A DNA stretch of 64,000 nt from DASRIA01 sp963724065. Lineage in GTDB: Bacteria > Actinomycetota > Thermoleophilia > Solirubrobacterales > JBBDJG01. The notes below the pieces were generated by a model. The model was not told the origin of the DNA. It was given only the letters and a program-made list of their open reading frames with translations, and searched no databases. The position numbers and the translations under genes were made by a program. Location of the stretch: positions 310,001 to 374,000 of the forward strand of contig CAVRTB010000002.1 of assembly GCA_963724065.1 (NCBI GenBank). The letters are read 5' to 3'. Positions within the stretch are counted from its first letter, which is position 1; each line of letters begins with the position of its first letter. Shown in pieces: positions 18,701-25,473 of this stretch.

Positions 18701-18916
18701 GAGACCGCCGACCGCGCGCTGCGGATCGTGCGCCGCACGGACTGGCTCTGCCTCCAGGTCGACGCGCTGCTGACCCACGCCGAGGTGATGCGGGCCGCCG
18801 GGCGCGAGGGCGAAGCCGCGGCGAGCGCCGGCGAGGCCTCGCGGATCGCGCAGGCGAAGGGCTACGCGGTTGACGCCGCGCCCACCCCCGTGCCGCGGCG
18901 GGAGGCCCGGCCCTGA
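15797..18916 (+). CDS. Zinc-ribbon adenylate/guanylate cyclase with AAA ATPase and TPR-like domains
   Basis: A 1039-residue signalling protein. Order: zinc ribbon (C4, C7, C18, C21 in CGRCGRPNPPDAAFCSACG); class III nucleotide cyclase at about 35-200 (SILFTDVAGSTSLGERL, EKFIGDAVMAVFG, IRTGVNSGEVVAGDA); AAA-type ATPase with Walker A LGTPGIGKTRLARE near 253 and Walker B LVLEDLHWADPALLDL near 365; and a long helical-repeat C-terminus resembling TPRs. This architecture is common in actinobacteria and resembles LuxR/MalT-type STAND proteins without the DNA-binding end. Start is a GTG. Its stop overlaps the next gene's probable CTG start. Confidence 0.88.
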   Translation: MGGCGRCGRPNPPDAAFCSACGARLGRVLGSDERKPVSILFTDVAGSTSLGERLEPEAVRRVMLSYFEAASAVVERHGGTVEKFIGDAVMAVFGVPTAFEDHAERAVRAALELQEELTRVNAELQRGWGVQIAIRTGVNSGEVVAGDASAGQALVTGDPVNVAARLQQAAAAGETLIGEGTRQLVGEAVEAEPVEPLTLRGKSETVPAWRLISTGARRTADGGPMLGREDELHRLREAFERVAYERNPQRVVVLGTPGIGKTRLAREAGAALSERATVLVGRCLPYGEGISFWALGEIVRQLADGEHPRTALERALAPDPRAKLLAHRVIQAAGLEEATTAREDLTAAVRDLFSALARQRPLVLVLEDLHWADPALLDLVEHLLEHSTGAPLMLVCLARQELLEERPAWARETHDSALLELGPLSAGDTRALIRHLLPAGVASDDVREQLAVRAEGNPLFLQQMIAYLRETGGTGDVSVPPTIQALLAARLDRLTTPERHAIGAASVVGREFWAEAVSALAGNGDTAALLESLTRKQLVAPEASTFEGETGFAFSHIMVRDAAYESITKDDRAQLHERLADWLEARHPQRMIEIEAILGQHLERAYRYRSELGAVDERSFALAQRAAARLSSAGRRAVRAREDTAAAGLLERAGALLPTTARARLELLPAIGEALEGTANHKRAGEIYEEALERALAARAPQVEGLARLGRAHVWFVAHPEITATRIVDEAGHAIRLLDGTGEERGLADAFRLLGEARMYEGRASEGRQALDQALEHADPATLPRHWNAISFAMGMCLLDGPAHLEDATSFAAEHLAAARERSMRAMEADMLHVLGVGLGRRGRFDEARAALGESTAISEDMGLRYMAQWSKRSHGRLELAAGDPVAAERALRESWDVLTEMGLDSSLGETAVPLADALCAQGRLDEAEATLRAVKDEWAGGDASISAPRLCVRAQLLAAQGWTKLAQETADRALRIVRRTDWLCLQVDALLTHAEVMRAAGREGEAAASAGEASRIAQAKGYAVDAAPTPVPRREARP

Positions 18917-19494
18917 CGCGCGACTACCTCGACCTGCGGCTCGGGGAGTTCCTCGCCGAGGTCGCGTCGCCGGAGCCCGTCCCGGGCGCGGGCTACTGCG
19001 CAGCGGTCTCCCTCGCGATGGCGGCGGGCCTCGTGGCGATGTCGGCGACGGCCTCGCGCGGCGAGTGGCCGGAGGCGAAGGGAGCCGCGGCCCAAGCGAA
19101 CATGCTGCGCGAGCGCGTCGCGCCACTCGCGCAGCGCAACGTCCAGGCCTACGCCGATGCCGTCGCGCGCCTGCGCGGCGGTGAAGGTGACGGAGACGAG
19201 GGGCAGGACCTCGGAGCGCTGCTCGAGCGAGCCGCGCAGATCCCGCTCGAGATCGCCGAGGCCGCCGTCGACGTCGCGTCGCTCGCGGCCGTCGTGGCCG
19301 AACGCGGCGAGCAGTCGCTGCGCGCGGACGCCGTCGCAGCGGCTCTGCTGGCGCAGGGCGCCGCCCGCGCCGCAGCGACCCTCGTCGAGGTGAACCTCGG
19401 CACCACGGAGTCGGACGAGCGCCTCACCCAGGTCCGCGACCTGGTCGGCACCGCGCAGGCCGCGGCCGCGCGCGCCCAGGCAACGCTCGCGTAG
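18913..19494 (+). CDS. Cyclodeaminase/cyclohydrolase family protein, probable CTG start
   Basis: Relative of formiminotetrahydrofolate cyclodeaminase (FchA-like); the exact reaction is not established. An N-terminal TRDYLDLRLGEFLAEVA aligns with the start of family members, followed by PVPGAGYCAAVSLAMAAGLV. The frame has no ATG or GTG between the preceding stop at 18871 and the ATG at 19018, which would delete the conserved N-terminus. CTG at 18913 overlaps the upstream stop as CTGA and follows GGGAGG (18900-18905) by 7 nt, so I take it as the start (193 residues). MGYRK copies 2 and 3 follow directly. Confidence 0.75.
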   Translation: MTRDYLDLRLGEFLAEVASPEPVPGAGYCAAVSLAMAAGLVAMSATASRGEWPEAKGAAAQANMLRERVAPLAQRNVQAYADAVARLRGGEGDGDEGQDLGALLERAAQIPLEIAEAAVDVASLAAVVAERGEQSLRADAVAAALLAQGAARAAATLVEVNLGTTESDERLTQVRDLVGTAQAAAARAQATLA

Positions 19495-19592
19495 GCCCCC
19501 TCACGGTTTCTCCGCAGCCGGGAAGAAAACCGGGCGCTCCCCCGTCTGGTGGTCGTAGACGGTCGGACAAATCGCGACTCACGGGGGACACG

Positions 19593-19610
19593 ATGGGCTA
19601 CCGCAAGTAA
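19593..19610 (+). CDS. Five-codon mini-ORF, MGYRK (copy 2)
   Basis: Same codons as copies 1 and 3, stop TAA. GGGGGAC lies upstream of the ATG and is paired in the outer stem. The residues encoded upstream in the same frame differ from those of copy 1 apart from a short TGD stretch before the Met. Confidence 0.5.
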   Translation: MGYRK

Positions 19611-19635
19611 TCGCAGCACAGTGACTTGAAAGTGA

Positions 19636-19670
19636 GGCCTTCGGCGAAGTTGCCGGGGGCCTTGTTGCTT
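19636..19670 (+). terminator. Intrinsic terminator of MGYRK element copy 2
   Basis: Ten-base-pair stem (19636-19645 with 19652-19661, two G-U pairs), a six-base loop, then a T-rich tail TTGTTGCTTT. It has the same GGCC...GGCC ends as copy 1 but a different loop and stem length. Confidence 0.75.
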
Positions 19671-19769
19671 TCGGCGGTGGGAAGTTCGTTGCAGAGGGAA
19701 GATTCCGCCGCGTCGCTCGGTCTGGTGTTCGTATGCGTCCTGCTGTCCGGCCCGTCTGGAGGTCCTCGT

Positions 19770-19787
19770 ATGGGCTACCGCAAGTAG
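19770..19787 (+). CDS. Five-codon mini-ORF, MGYRK (copy 3)
   Basis: ATGGGCTACCGCAAGTAG. The five sense codons match copies 1 and 2 exactly, while the stop is TAG rather than TAA. A perfect Shine-Dalgarno GGAGG at 19758-19762 with 7-nt spacing is the best evidence in the family that the ORF is translated. Confidence 0.55.
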   Translation: MGYRK

Positions 19788-19826
19788 TTCCCGAGCGATA
19801 GACAACACCGAAACTGGTGACGCGCT

Positions 19827-19857
19827 GGGCCTTTGGCGGGTGACTCCGAGGCCCTTT
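19827..19857 (+). terminator. Terminator-like hairpin of MGYRK element copy 3
   Basis: GGGCCT (19827-19832) pairs with AGGCCC (19849-19854) and is followed by TTT. A few inner pairs extend the stem past a mismatch. It is weaker than the terminators of copies 1 and 2. Confidence 0.6.
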
Positions 19858-19868
19858 CCGCGCAAGCA

Positions 19869-19900
19869 ACGGCCCTGGGTGCCTCCGTGCCCGGGGCCGT
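19869..19900. terminator. Strong hairpin between convergent units
   Basis: Eleven-base-pair stem (19869-19879 with 19890-19900, one G-U pair) between MGYRK copy 3 and the convergent lipoprotein gene. Neither side has a clear T-run, so bidirectional termination is a reasonable but unproven reading. Confidence 0.45.
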
Positions 19901-19923
19901 ATTGCATAGGGATGGGTCCTGGG

Positions 19924-20220
19924 TCAGCGGGAGCGGACGACCCTCCAGGTCACGGTGCCCTCGTCGTCGCGCTGCGTGACGAGCACCGAGGCGCGGTCGC
20001 CGTTGCGGGCCACGGCCCGGCAGCGAAAGGTGTCGCCGCGCTGCAGCTTCACGTCCTCGGGGCAGCTGACCGACGCGATCGCGAGGCCCGTCTGCCGGGC
20101 GAGATCGCGCCGGATCGCGGTCTCCGCCTTGCCCGCGTCGATCTCGGAATCGCCGCACGCTCCCAGGCCGGCTGCTCCCGCGGCGAGCAGCGCGAGTGCC
20201 GCCGAGCGCAACCGCGGCAC
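19924..20220 (-). CDS. DUF4333-like lipoprotein
   Basis: Small exported lipoprotein of 98 residues from the GTG at 20220, which follows GGCGGAG. The signal peptide ends in a lipobox, AAGAAGLGAC. The mature part resembles DUF4333 (TAIRRDLARQTGLAIASVSC, then a GDTFRCRAV turn with a second Cys). The two mature cysteines probably form a disulfide. Function unknown. It is the last gene of a minus-strand run with the two genes upstream, 10 nt after the membrane protein. Confidence 0.7.
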   Translation of the reverse strand: MPRLRSAALALLAAGAAGLGACGDSEIDAGKAETAIRRDLARQTGLAIASVSCPEDVKLQRGDTFRCRAVARNGDRASVLVTQRDDEGTVTWRVVRSR

Positions 20221-20230
20221 CTCCGCCGTC

Positions 20231-21070
20231 CTAGCGGCCGTCGCCGGGATCGGGGTCCGGCTTGTGCACGCTGGGGCCGACGGCCTCGACCTCGCCGTTG
20301 CGCGCTCCGCCCGGGGCCTGCGCCGGGCCGACGGCATCGGGGGGTTCGCGGGGCTCATCGCCCCCCGCGCCCTGCCACGGCTCGGCACGTCCGGTCTCCC
20401 AGGCCGGCGGAACGCCCCGCGGCCAATAGCCGGCGAGGAGGAGTCCGAGCGCGAACAGCCAGAGCGGCATCACCAGGAGTCCGAAGCCGAGCACGAGCGC
20501 GGGCCCGAGCGCGATCCCGAGCACTCCCATGAACCTCGTCAGGAGCCCGAGCCGCATCGCGTCGAGCGATCCCTTCACGAGCCAGAAGCCGAGTGCGAGC
20601 ACCCCGGTCAGGCCGAGGATCGTGCCGACCACCAGCACGGGGCTGTTCAGCAGGTCCTCCGCCGCCTTCTCGGTCTGCACCGCCCGGCCTGCGAAGTCGT
20701 CGGCGAGGATCGTGAGCGTGATCGCGCGCACGATCGTGCTCGCCGCGAACGCGGCCGGGCCGTAGACGCCAACCACCAGCACGACAGGCGCCTGGTCCGG
20801 ATTGCGGTCCTTCGCGGCCCGGTAGATGTGCACCGCGACTACCGCCAGCAGCAGGATCCCGAACGCCTGGAAGATCGAGGCGCCGAGGTACTCGCCGCCG
20901 TGACGGTCGAAGTACCGCAGGACCGCGGCGTCACGATCGCCGTCGGGCGCGTCGGCGTTGATCGCCTGGTACCAGAACGCCCCCACCGCAAATGCGATGC
21001 CGGAGCCGAAGGCCGCGGCGGCGGCGATGCGCCCGCGGCGCCGCTCGGCGGCGAGCTGGTCGGGCGTCAC
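20231..21070 (-). CDS. Multi-pass membrane protein, unknown function
   Basis: A 279-residue protein with about five hydrophobic helices (for example AAFGSGIAFAVGAFWYQAI, ILLLAVVAVHIYRAA, PLWLFALGLLLAGYW) and a Pro/Gly/Glu-rich soluble tail of about 60 residues. No family recognised beyond an uncharacterised actinobacterial membrane protein. The GTG start overlaps the stop of the 60-residue gene upstream (GTGA), so they are coupled. Confidence 0.65.
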   Translation of the reverse strand: MTPDQLAAERRRGRIAAAAAFGSGIAFAVGAFWYQAINADAPDGDRDAAVLRYFDRHGGEYLGASIFQAFGILLLAVVAVHIYRAAKDRNPDQAPVVLVVGVYGPAAFAASTIVRAITLTILADDFAGRAVQTEKAAEDLLNSPVLVVGTILGLTGVLALGFWLVKGSLDAMRLGLLTRFMGVLGIALGPALVLGFGLLVMPLWLFALGLLLAGYWPRGVPPAWETGRAEPWQGAGGDEPREPPDAVGPAQAPGGARNGEVEAVGPSVHKPDPDPGDGR

Positions 21071-21249
21071 TCTTCGTCCGCCCCGTCCACCATCGGGCGA
21101 ACGGGGTAGTACTCGTGGTCCTCGGGGGCCACGATCCGCGATATGCGGTCGCCGGCGGCGAGCACGAGCGTCAGCGCCGGAGCCATCAGCCCGATCAGGG
21201 TCTCGACCCGCTCACGGGTGCGCTCCTGGGCAGGGGTCAGCGGGGACAC
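21067..21249 (-). CDS. Small hypothetical protein, 60 residues
   Basis: From a GTG at 21249 the frame encodes MSPLTPAQERTRERVETLIG, a hydrophobic stretch LMAPALTLVLAAGDRI, and an acidic tail DHEYYPVRPMVDGADEE. One possible membrane helix. The 4-nt overlap with the next gene supports it being real. No homology recognised. Confidence 0.5.
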   Translation of the reverse strand: MSPLTPAQERTRERVETLIGLMAPALTLVLAAGDRISRIVAPEDHEYYPVRPMVDGADEE

Positions 21250-21318
21250 GGCGAGAATTCTACGCGCCCGCCCCCTCCTGTTTTGCCCACGGCCGGGGAA
21301 AGCTGATAGGTATTCACC

Positions 21319-21768
21319 ATGCTCCTGCGCGAGATCATGACCGAGCACGTCGTGACCGCTTCGCCGGCCACTCCCGCGCGGCAGGTGGCGGAGCTGATGC
21401 GGGACCGCAACGTCGGGTCCGTCGTGCTCGCCGACGACTCCGGCCGGCCCGTGGGAATGGTGACCGATCGCGACCTCGCGCTGACCGTGCTGGCGGGCCG
21501 GGGAGACACCGGCTGCCCGGCCGCGCAGTGCGCGACGACGCCCGTCGTGACCGGGGAGGCTGAGATGCCGCTCGAGGAGGCCGCGGCGCTGATGGTCGGG
21601 CACCGGATCCGCCGGCTGCCCGTGATGGACGGCGAGGAGCTGGTCGGGATCGTGACCCTCGACGACATCGCCGTGCGCACCGGGAACCTCGAGGTCGCGC
21701 AGCAGATGACCGGTGACATCGCGCGCGCCGTGTTCCCCGAGTTCTACTTCCACCAGCGCGGCGGCTGA
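21319..21768 (+). CDS. CBS-domain protein
   Basis: A 149-residue protein made of two CBS motifs: IMTEHVVTASPATPARQVAE to DDSGRPVGMVTDRDLALTVL, and CATTPVVTGEAEMPLEEAAA to DGEELVGIVTLDDIAVRT. Such stand-alone CBS pairs bind adenosine nucleotides and act as energy or stress sensors; the partner is unknown. Start ATG at 21319 has only a weak ribosome-binding site. The convergent NAD(P)-binding gene's frame runs antisense through most of this gene. Confidence 0.85.
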   Translation: MLLREIMTEHVVTASPATPARQVAELMRDRNVGSVVLADDSGRPVGMVTDRDLALTVLAGRGDTGCPAAQCATTPVVTGEAEMPLEEAAALMVGHRIRRLPVMDGEELVGIVTLDDIAVRTGNLEVAQQMTGDIARAVFPEFYFHQRGG

Positions 21769-22696
21769 GCGCCGGGCTACCCGGCGCGGCGGGCAGCGGC
21801 TCGGGCGCGTACCCGCCCGCGAGGCCGAGCACCTCGGCCATCCGCTTCGGCTCGACCCCGAGGGAGCGAACGTCGCGGGCGCCGGCCGGCGTGGTCATCG
21901 GGACCTCCATCAGCTCCGCCTCCTCCCAGGTCGCGAAGACGGCCGGCCCGATCGCGCGCGCCAGCAGGCGCAGCCCGCCTCGGACGGCCCAGAGAGGCAC
22001 GTGCGCCAGCGGACGGTCGCGGCCCCACGCCGACAGCGCAAGCCGGACCATGTCCTCGTAGGACAGCACCTCGGGCCCGGCCACCTCGAGCCTCCGCGCC
22101 CCGCCCGGAGACCCTTCGCGCAGCACGTGATCGGCGGCGGCGGCGACGTCCTCCGCCCAGATCGGCTGATAACGCGCACGGCCGCTGCCCGAGACGGCCA
22201 TCACCGGAAGCAGCGACATGCGGCGCAGGAGCGTCAGCCACGGGTCTCCCGGGGCGTAGACGATCGAGGGCGCGAGCACGGTCGCGTCGAGCGGCGACTC
22301 GATCACGGCCTGTTCAGCAAGCGCCTTCGCGCGAAAGAACCGCGTCCGCGAGCTCGGCGTCGCCCCGATCGCGCCGAAGAAGAGGAAGCGCTCGGCTCCC
22401 GCGGCCTCTGCATAGCGCAACAGGCGGGCCGTCGCGAGCCCGTTGAGCTCCTCGATGCTGCCGGCCGGCTGGTCGCGGATCGTCGCAGCCAGGTGGACCA
22501 CCTGGCGCGCGCCGCGGACGAGCTGCCGCAGCGCTGCCGGGTTGGACAGGTCCCCGAGCGCGATCTGGACCCGCACGCGGTCCGGTCCCAGGCGTCGCGG
22601 GTCCCGCACGAGCACGCGCACGGGCTCTCCCTGGGCGAGCAGACGCCTGAGCAGCGCAGACCCGACCACCCCCGTCGCGCCTGTCAGGACGATCAT
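21335..22696 (-). CDS. NAD(P)-binding, NmrA/complex-I-assembly-like protein with odd C-terminal extension
   Basis: The first ~305 residues (22696 to about 21780) form a Rossmann-fold atypical SDR: MIVLTGATGVVGSALLRRLL, then VRDPRR, LAATI, and FRAKALAEQAVIES. Family members are about 300 residues. After AEVLGLAGGYAPEPLPAAPG the frame fails to stop and continues ~150 Arg/Ser/Pro-rich residues antisense to the CBS gene. That tail looks like shadow coding. A frameshift near 21800 would end the protein at 21777. Treat the tail as doubtful. Confidence 0.7.
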   Translation of the reverse strand: MIVLTGATGVVGSALLRRLLAQGEPVRVLVRDPRRLGPDRVRVQIALGDLSNPAALRQLVRGARQVVHLAATIRDQPAGSIEELNGLATARLLRYAEAAGAERFLFFGAIGATPSSRTRFFRAKALAEQAVIESPLDATVLAPSIVYAPGDPWLTLLRRMSLLPVMAVSGSGRARYQPIWAEDVAAAADHVLREGSPGGARRLEVAGPEVLSYEDMVRLALSAWGRDRPLAHVPLWAVRGGLRLLARAIGPAVFATWEEAELMEVPMTTPAGARDVRSLGVEPKRMAEVLGLAGGYAPEPLPAAPGSPALSRRAGGSRTRGTRRARCHRSSAARPRGSRCARRCRRGSRSRPAPRRPSRAAGGSGARPSAPRPPRAASQPPRSRRASSRTARPGSRCLPGPPARSARGRDRSPFPRAGRSRRRARRTRRCGPASAPPPAAREWPAKRSRRARS

Positions 22697-22844
22697 CGGG
22701 GCGTCACCGCGATAGTTGCGAATGCCTCATGGACGCTGGTCATCATGTAGGGAGACTTTCGCTCGACCCCCGAATTCGCAAGAATAAGCGCCCGTCCACG
22801 GGACGGCTGACGCCAGCACCCTTCGAAACTCCTGAAAGAGGCAC

Positions 22845-23114
22845 ATGACCTACGTCATCGCTGAACCATGCATCGGGACCAAGGACAACTCGTGCGTCGA
22901 GGTCTGTCCCGTCGACTGCATCCATCCGACACCCGAAGAGGCGGACTACGAGGGCGTCGAGATGCTCCACATCGATCCCGAGGAATGCATCGATTGCGAC
23001 GCATGTGTGGAGGCGTGCCCCGTGGACGCATGCTTCGCGGAGGATCAGCTGCCCTCGGAGTGGGACAAGTACATCCAGATCAACGCGCAGTACTTCGCAG
23101 GCAAGGACGCCTGA
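22845..23114 (+). CDS. fdxA: Ferredoxin, 7Fe/8Fe type
   Basis: An 89-residue electron-transfer ferredoxin. The first motif, CIGTKDNSCVEVCPVDC, has the wider Cys spacing seen in [3Fe-4S]/[4Fe-4S] seven-iron ferredoxins; the second, CIDCDACVEACPVDAC, is a standard 4Fe-4S motif. The C-terminal extension (SEWDKYIQINAQYFAGK) is typical of actinobacterial FdxA. AGAGG lies shortly before the ATG. Confidence 0.92.
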   Translation: MTYVIAEPCIGTKDNSCVEVCPVDCIHPTPEEADYEGVEMLHIDPEECIDCDACVEACPVDACFAEDQLPSEWDKYIQINAQYFAGKDA

Positions 23115-23193
23115 CAAGACCGCTGCAAAATTCGATGCATCTTGCCGGAGGCTTGTCTAATCTGACCTGAGTCCGTTAACCCCCTGGCCGCAC

Positions 23194-24525
23194 GTGACGA
23201 GACTCAACGGAATGAGTGACTTCGCCCTCCAGCTAGCACGCAGATTTCAGGCCCGCCACGTGCTGATCGTGCTGGCCGCGGTGGTCGCGTCCTTCGCGGT
23301 CCTGGACCTCGTGTACCGGCATGTCCTCGACTCACTCGTCGCGTTCCGCCTCGAGGACTCCGACCCGGCGGCGCGCAACAGCCTCTCGGCGGTCGTCATC
23401 GGCCTCTTCCTGTTTTCGGCATGCGCCCTCGCCGTCGCGGCGAGCCGCATGCGCCCGCGGGCCGGCGCGATGTGGTGGACCCTTGGGGCAGCGGTGCTCG
23501 CGTTCTTCGCCGTCGACGAGATCCTCGGCGCGCACACATGGGCCACGCAGCACGCCGACGTGAGCTGGAACGTCGCCTACCTTCCATTCCTTGTCGTGGC
23601 GGCGATCGTGTGGTTCGAGACCGGCCGCGCGATGGGGGACAACCGGCGTGCCCAGGCCGTCTTCTGCCTTGGCGTGGCCGGCTGGCTGGCCGCGGGCCTC
23701 CTCGACGCCGCGCGCACCGGGCGCACCAGCGCACTGCCCGGCGCCGAGCTGCTCGAGATGGCTTCCGCCGCGGCGATGCTGCTCGGCATGTTCACGTACG
23801 CGCGCAGCCTCTCGCAGGCGCAGTCGCCGCTCGCCGACCTGCGCGAGGCGAACATCGCGATCGTGAGGAGCGCGGTCAGCCGCCTCGATCCGCGCACGCT
23901 GCTGATTGGCCTCGTTTGCTGTCTGGTGGTGCTGGGCGTGCTCGGCGCGATCGTTTACCCCGGAGGCGGCGACCTGCGGGTCTTCGACCTGAACAAGGAG
24001 CAGACGTTCCCCGCGACCTTCTCCGGGCTGCTGCTCTTCGGTGCCGGCGCGATGGCCCTGATGCACGGCGTCGTGCGCTTTGCGAACCCGGCCGACCGGC
24101 GGTGGTGGCTGGTCCTCGCGGCCGTGTTCATGTTCCTCGGCCTCGACGAGATCGCTGCGCTCCACGAGGCGGTCCAGGACCGGGTCCACCTCTGGGGTCA
24201 GGCGACCCTGGCGCCGATCGTGCTCGCCGGCGTCGTCGCCTGGTTCGTCGCGCTGAAGCAACTGAACGCGTCGACCCCCGGCGCGGCTCGCCTCTTCGTG
24301 CTCGGAGCGGCGGCATGGATCGCCTCCCAGGGCATCGACCTGGTGCTCAACGAGCGCTTGGGAGCGTCGATCGTGCCGGAGGAGCTCCTCGAGATGGCCG
24401 GCTCGGCATTGTTCGGGATCGCGCTGCTCGTCGCCGTGAGGGAGCTTGCGGCCGTCCGTTCGCGCAGCAAGCGCGAACCGCGGCCGGCAGTCACCTCGCT
24501 CGACGTCCTCCAGGCCGCGCGATAG
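23194..24525 (+). CDS. Multi-pass membrane protein with internal duplication
   Basis: A 443-residue integral membrane protein I do not recognise. It consists of two homologous halves of about 200 residues. Each has AFFAVDEILGAH or MFLGLDEIAALHE at the end of a helix, a following FVVAAIVWFETGRA or LAGVVAWFVALKQ helix, and a GAELLEMASAAAML or PEELLEMAGSALFG helix. The repeated Asp-Glu-His and Glu residues near the membrane face could bind metal, as in CREST-type hydrolases, but that is a guess. Twelve or so helices in total. Start codon uncertain: ATG 23212 is possible. Confidence 0.65.
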   Translation: MTRLNGMSDFALQLARRFQARHVLIVLAAVVASFAVLDLVYRHVLDSLVAFRLEDSDPAARNSLSAVVIGLFLFSACALAVAASRMRPRAGAMWWTLGAAVLAFFAVDEILGAHTWATQHADVSWNVAYLPFLVVAAIVWFETGRAMGDNRRAQAVFCLGVAGWLAAGLLDAARTGRTSALPGAELLEMASAAAMLLGMFTYARSLSQAQSPLADLREANIAIVRSAVSRLDPRTLLIGLVCCLVVLGVLGAIVYPGGGDLRVFDLNKEQTFPATFSGLLLFGAGAMALMHGVVRFANPADRRWWLVLAAVFMFLGLDEIAALHEAVQDRVHLWGQATLAPIVLAGVVAWFVALKQLNASTPGAARLFVLGAAAWIASQGIDLVLNERLGASIVPEELLEMAGSALFGIALLVAVRELAAVRSRSKREPRPAVTSLDVLQAAR

Positions 24526-24562
24526 AGCCTCTGCGGCTCGCGCCGCGACCGGCGCTGCGAGT

Positions 24563-25462
24563 ATGGGCGCGATGAGACGCCGCCCGCTGATCTATCTCGG
24601 GATCCTCTTGGCGGCGATCGTCGGGACCGGCATCGCGGCGATCCTCCCGCGCGGCGAGGACGATGCCGGGGACTCCGCGCCGGCGTCCGGGCGCACCACG
24701 CCGAAGGGCACGGCCACGGTCTGGGCCGTCGGCGACGGTGCCGACGGAGGCGGCGACGCGTTGCGCGTCGCCGATGTGATCGAGCGCGGGCGACCCGACC
24801 GGCTGCTGTACCTCGGGGATGTCTACGACGCGGGCACCCGGGACGAGTTCGAGAATCGCTACAAGCCGGTCTACGGCCGTTTCGACAAGATCGGCGCCCC
24901 GACGCCGGGCAACCACGACTGGCCCAACCACGAGGCCGGCTACGACCCGTACTGGGATGCCGCGAACCCCGAGGTCCCCACCGATCGCCACTTCTACCGG
25001 TTCAAAATCGGCGGGTGGGAGGTGCTCAGCCTCAACTCCGAGTCGGGGCTCGACTCCGGCTCGCCACAGATGCGGTGGCTGACACAGCGGATGCGCGACG
25101 CGTCAGGCACGTGCCGCATCGCCTTCTGGCACCGCCCGTTCCTAAACGCGGGCAAGCACGGGGACCAGGAGAGCGTGGCGCCGCTGTGGCGCGCGGTGCG
25201 CGGGCGCGCAGCCCTGGTCATCACGGGCCACGACCACAACATGCAGCACTTCAAACGCCGCGACGGGATCGTCGAGCTGGTGTCCGGCGCCGGCGGCCAC
25301 GACCTCTACTCGAGCAACGAGAACGACCCGCGCCTCGTCTGGGACGAGGACGACGAGTTCGGCGCGCTGCGCCTCGACCTGCGCCGCGGGCTCGCGCGCT
25401 TCCGCTTCGTCGACGACGCCGGGAAGACGCTCCACCGCGGCCGCGTGCGCTGCCGCGGCTAG
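24563..25462 (+). CDS. Membrane-anchored metallophosphoesterase
   Basis: Calcineurin-like phosphoesterase of about 299 residues with an N-terminal membrane anchor or signal (RRRPLIYLGILLAAIVGTGI). Metal-site motifs are present: VGDGADGG as a degenerate first motif, LLYLGDVYDAGT, TPGNHDW, FWHRPFLNAGKHG, and ITGHDHNMQHF. It resembles the purple-acid-phosphatase-like actinobacterial group and should act outside the membrane. The frame is open upstream; ATG 24563 or 24572 are both plausible. It converges on mrp with an 11-nt gap. Confidence 0.82.
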   Translation: MGAMRRRPLIYLGILLAAIVGTGIAAILPRGEDDAGDSAPASGRTTPKGTATVWAVGDGADGGGDALRVADVIERGRPDRLLYLGDVYDAGTRDEFENRYKPVYGRFDKIGAPTPGNHDWPNHEAGYDPYWDAANPEVPTDRHFYRFKIGGWEVLSLNSESGLDSGSPQMRWLTQRMRDASGTCRIAFWHRPFLNAGKHGDQESVAPLWRAVRGRAALVITGHDHNMQHFKRRDGIVELVSGAGGHDLYSSNENDPRLVWDEDDEFGALRLDLRRGLARFRFVDDAGKTLHRGRVRCRG

Positions 25463-25473
25463 CCGGAGCGCCT

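Larger units (their letters stand above)
19519..19672 (+). ncRNA. MGYRK element, copy 2
   Basis: Second copy of the element seen at 11011, lying just after the cyclodeaminase gene. Blocks are in the same order: GGGAAGA (19520-19526), CTCCCCCGTCTGGTGGTCGT, a loop that differs from copy 1, ACGGGGGAC, mini-ORF (19593-19610), GACTTGAA, terminator (19636-19670). The outer stem (CCCCCGT with ACGGGGG) is kept. The inner stem changes on both sides (GTG and GTCG with CGAC and CAC) and still pairs. Distance from box to ATG is 73 nt. Confidence 0.7.
19696..19857 (+). ncRNA. MGYRK element, copy 3 (divergent)
   Basis: Third, more diverged copy, about 25 nt after the copy 2 terminator, giving a tandem pair. 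It keeps GGGAAGA (19696-19702), CGCTC, a GTCTGGTG-like stretch, the mini-ORF (19770-19787) and a terminator (19827-19857). Box-to-ATG distance is 74 nt. The C-run/G-run outer stem of copies 1 and 2 is absent; instead a consensus GGAGG (19758-19762) lies 7 nt before the ATG, unpaired as far as I can see. Confidence 0.6.
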
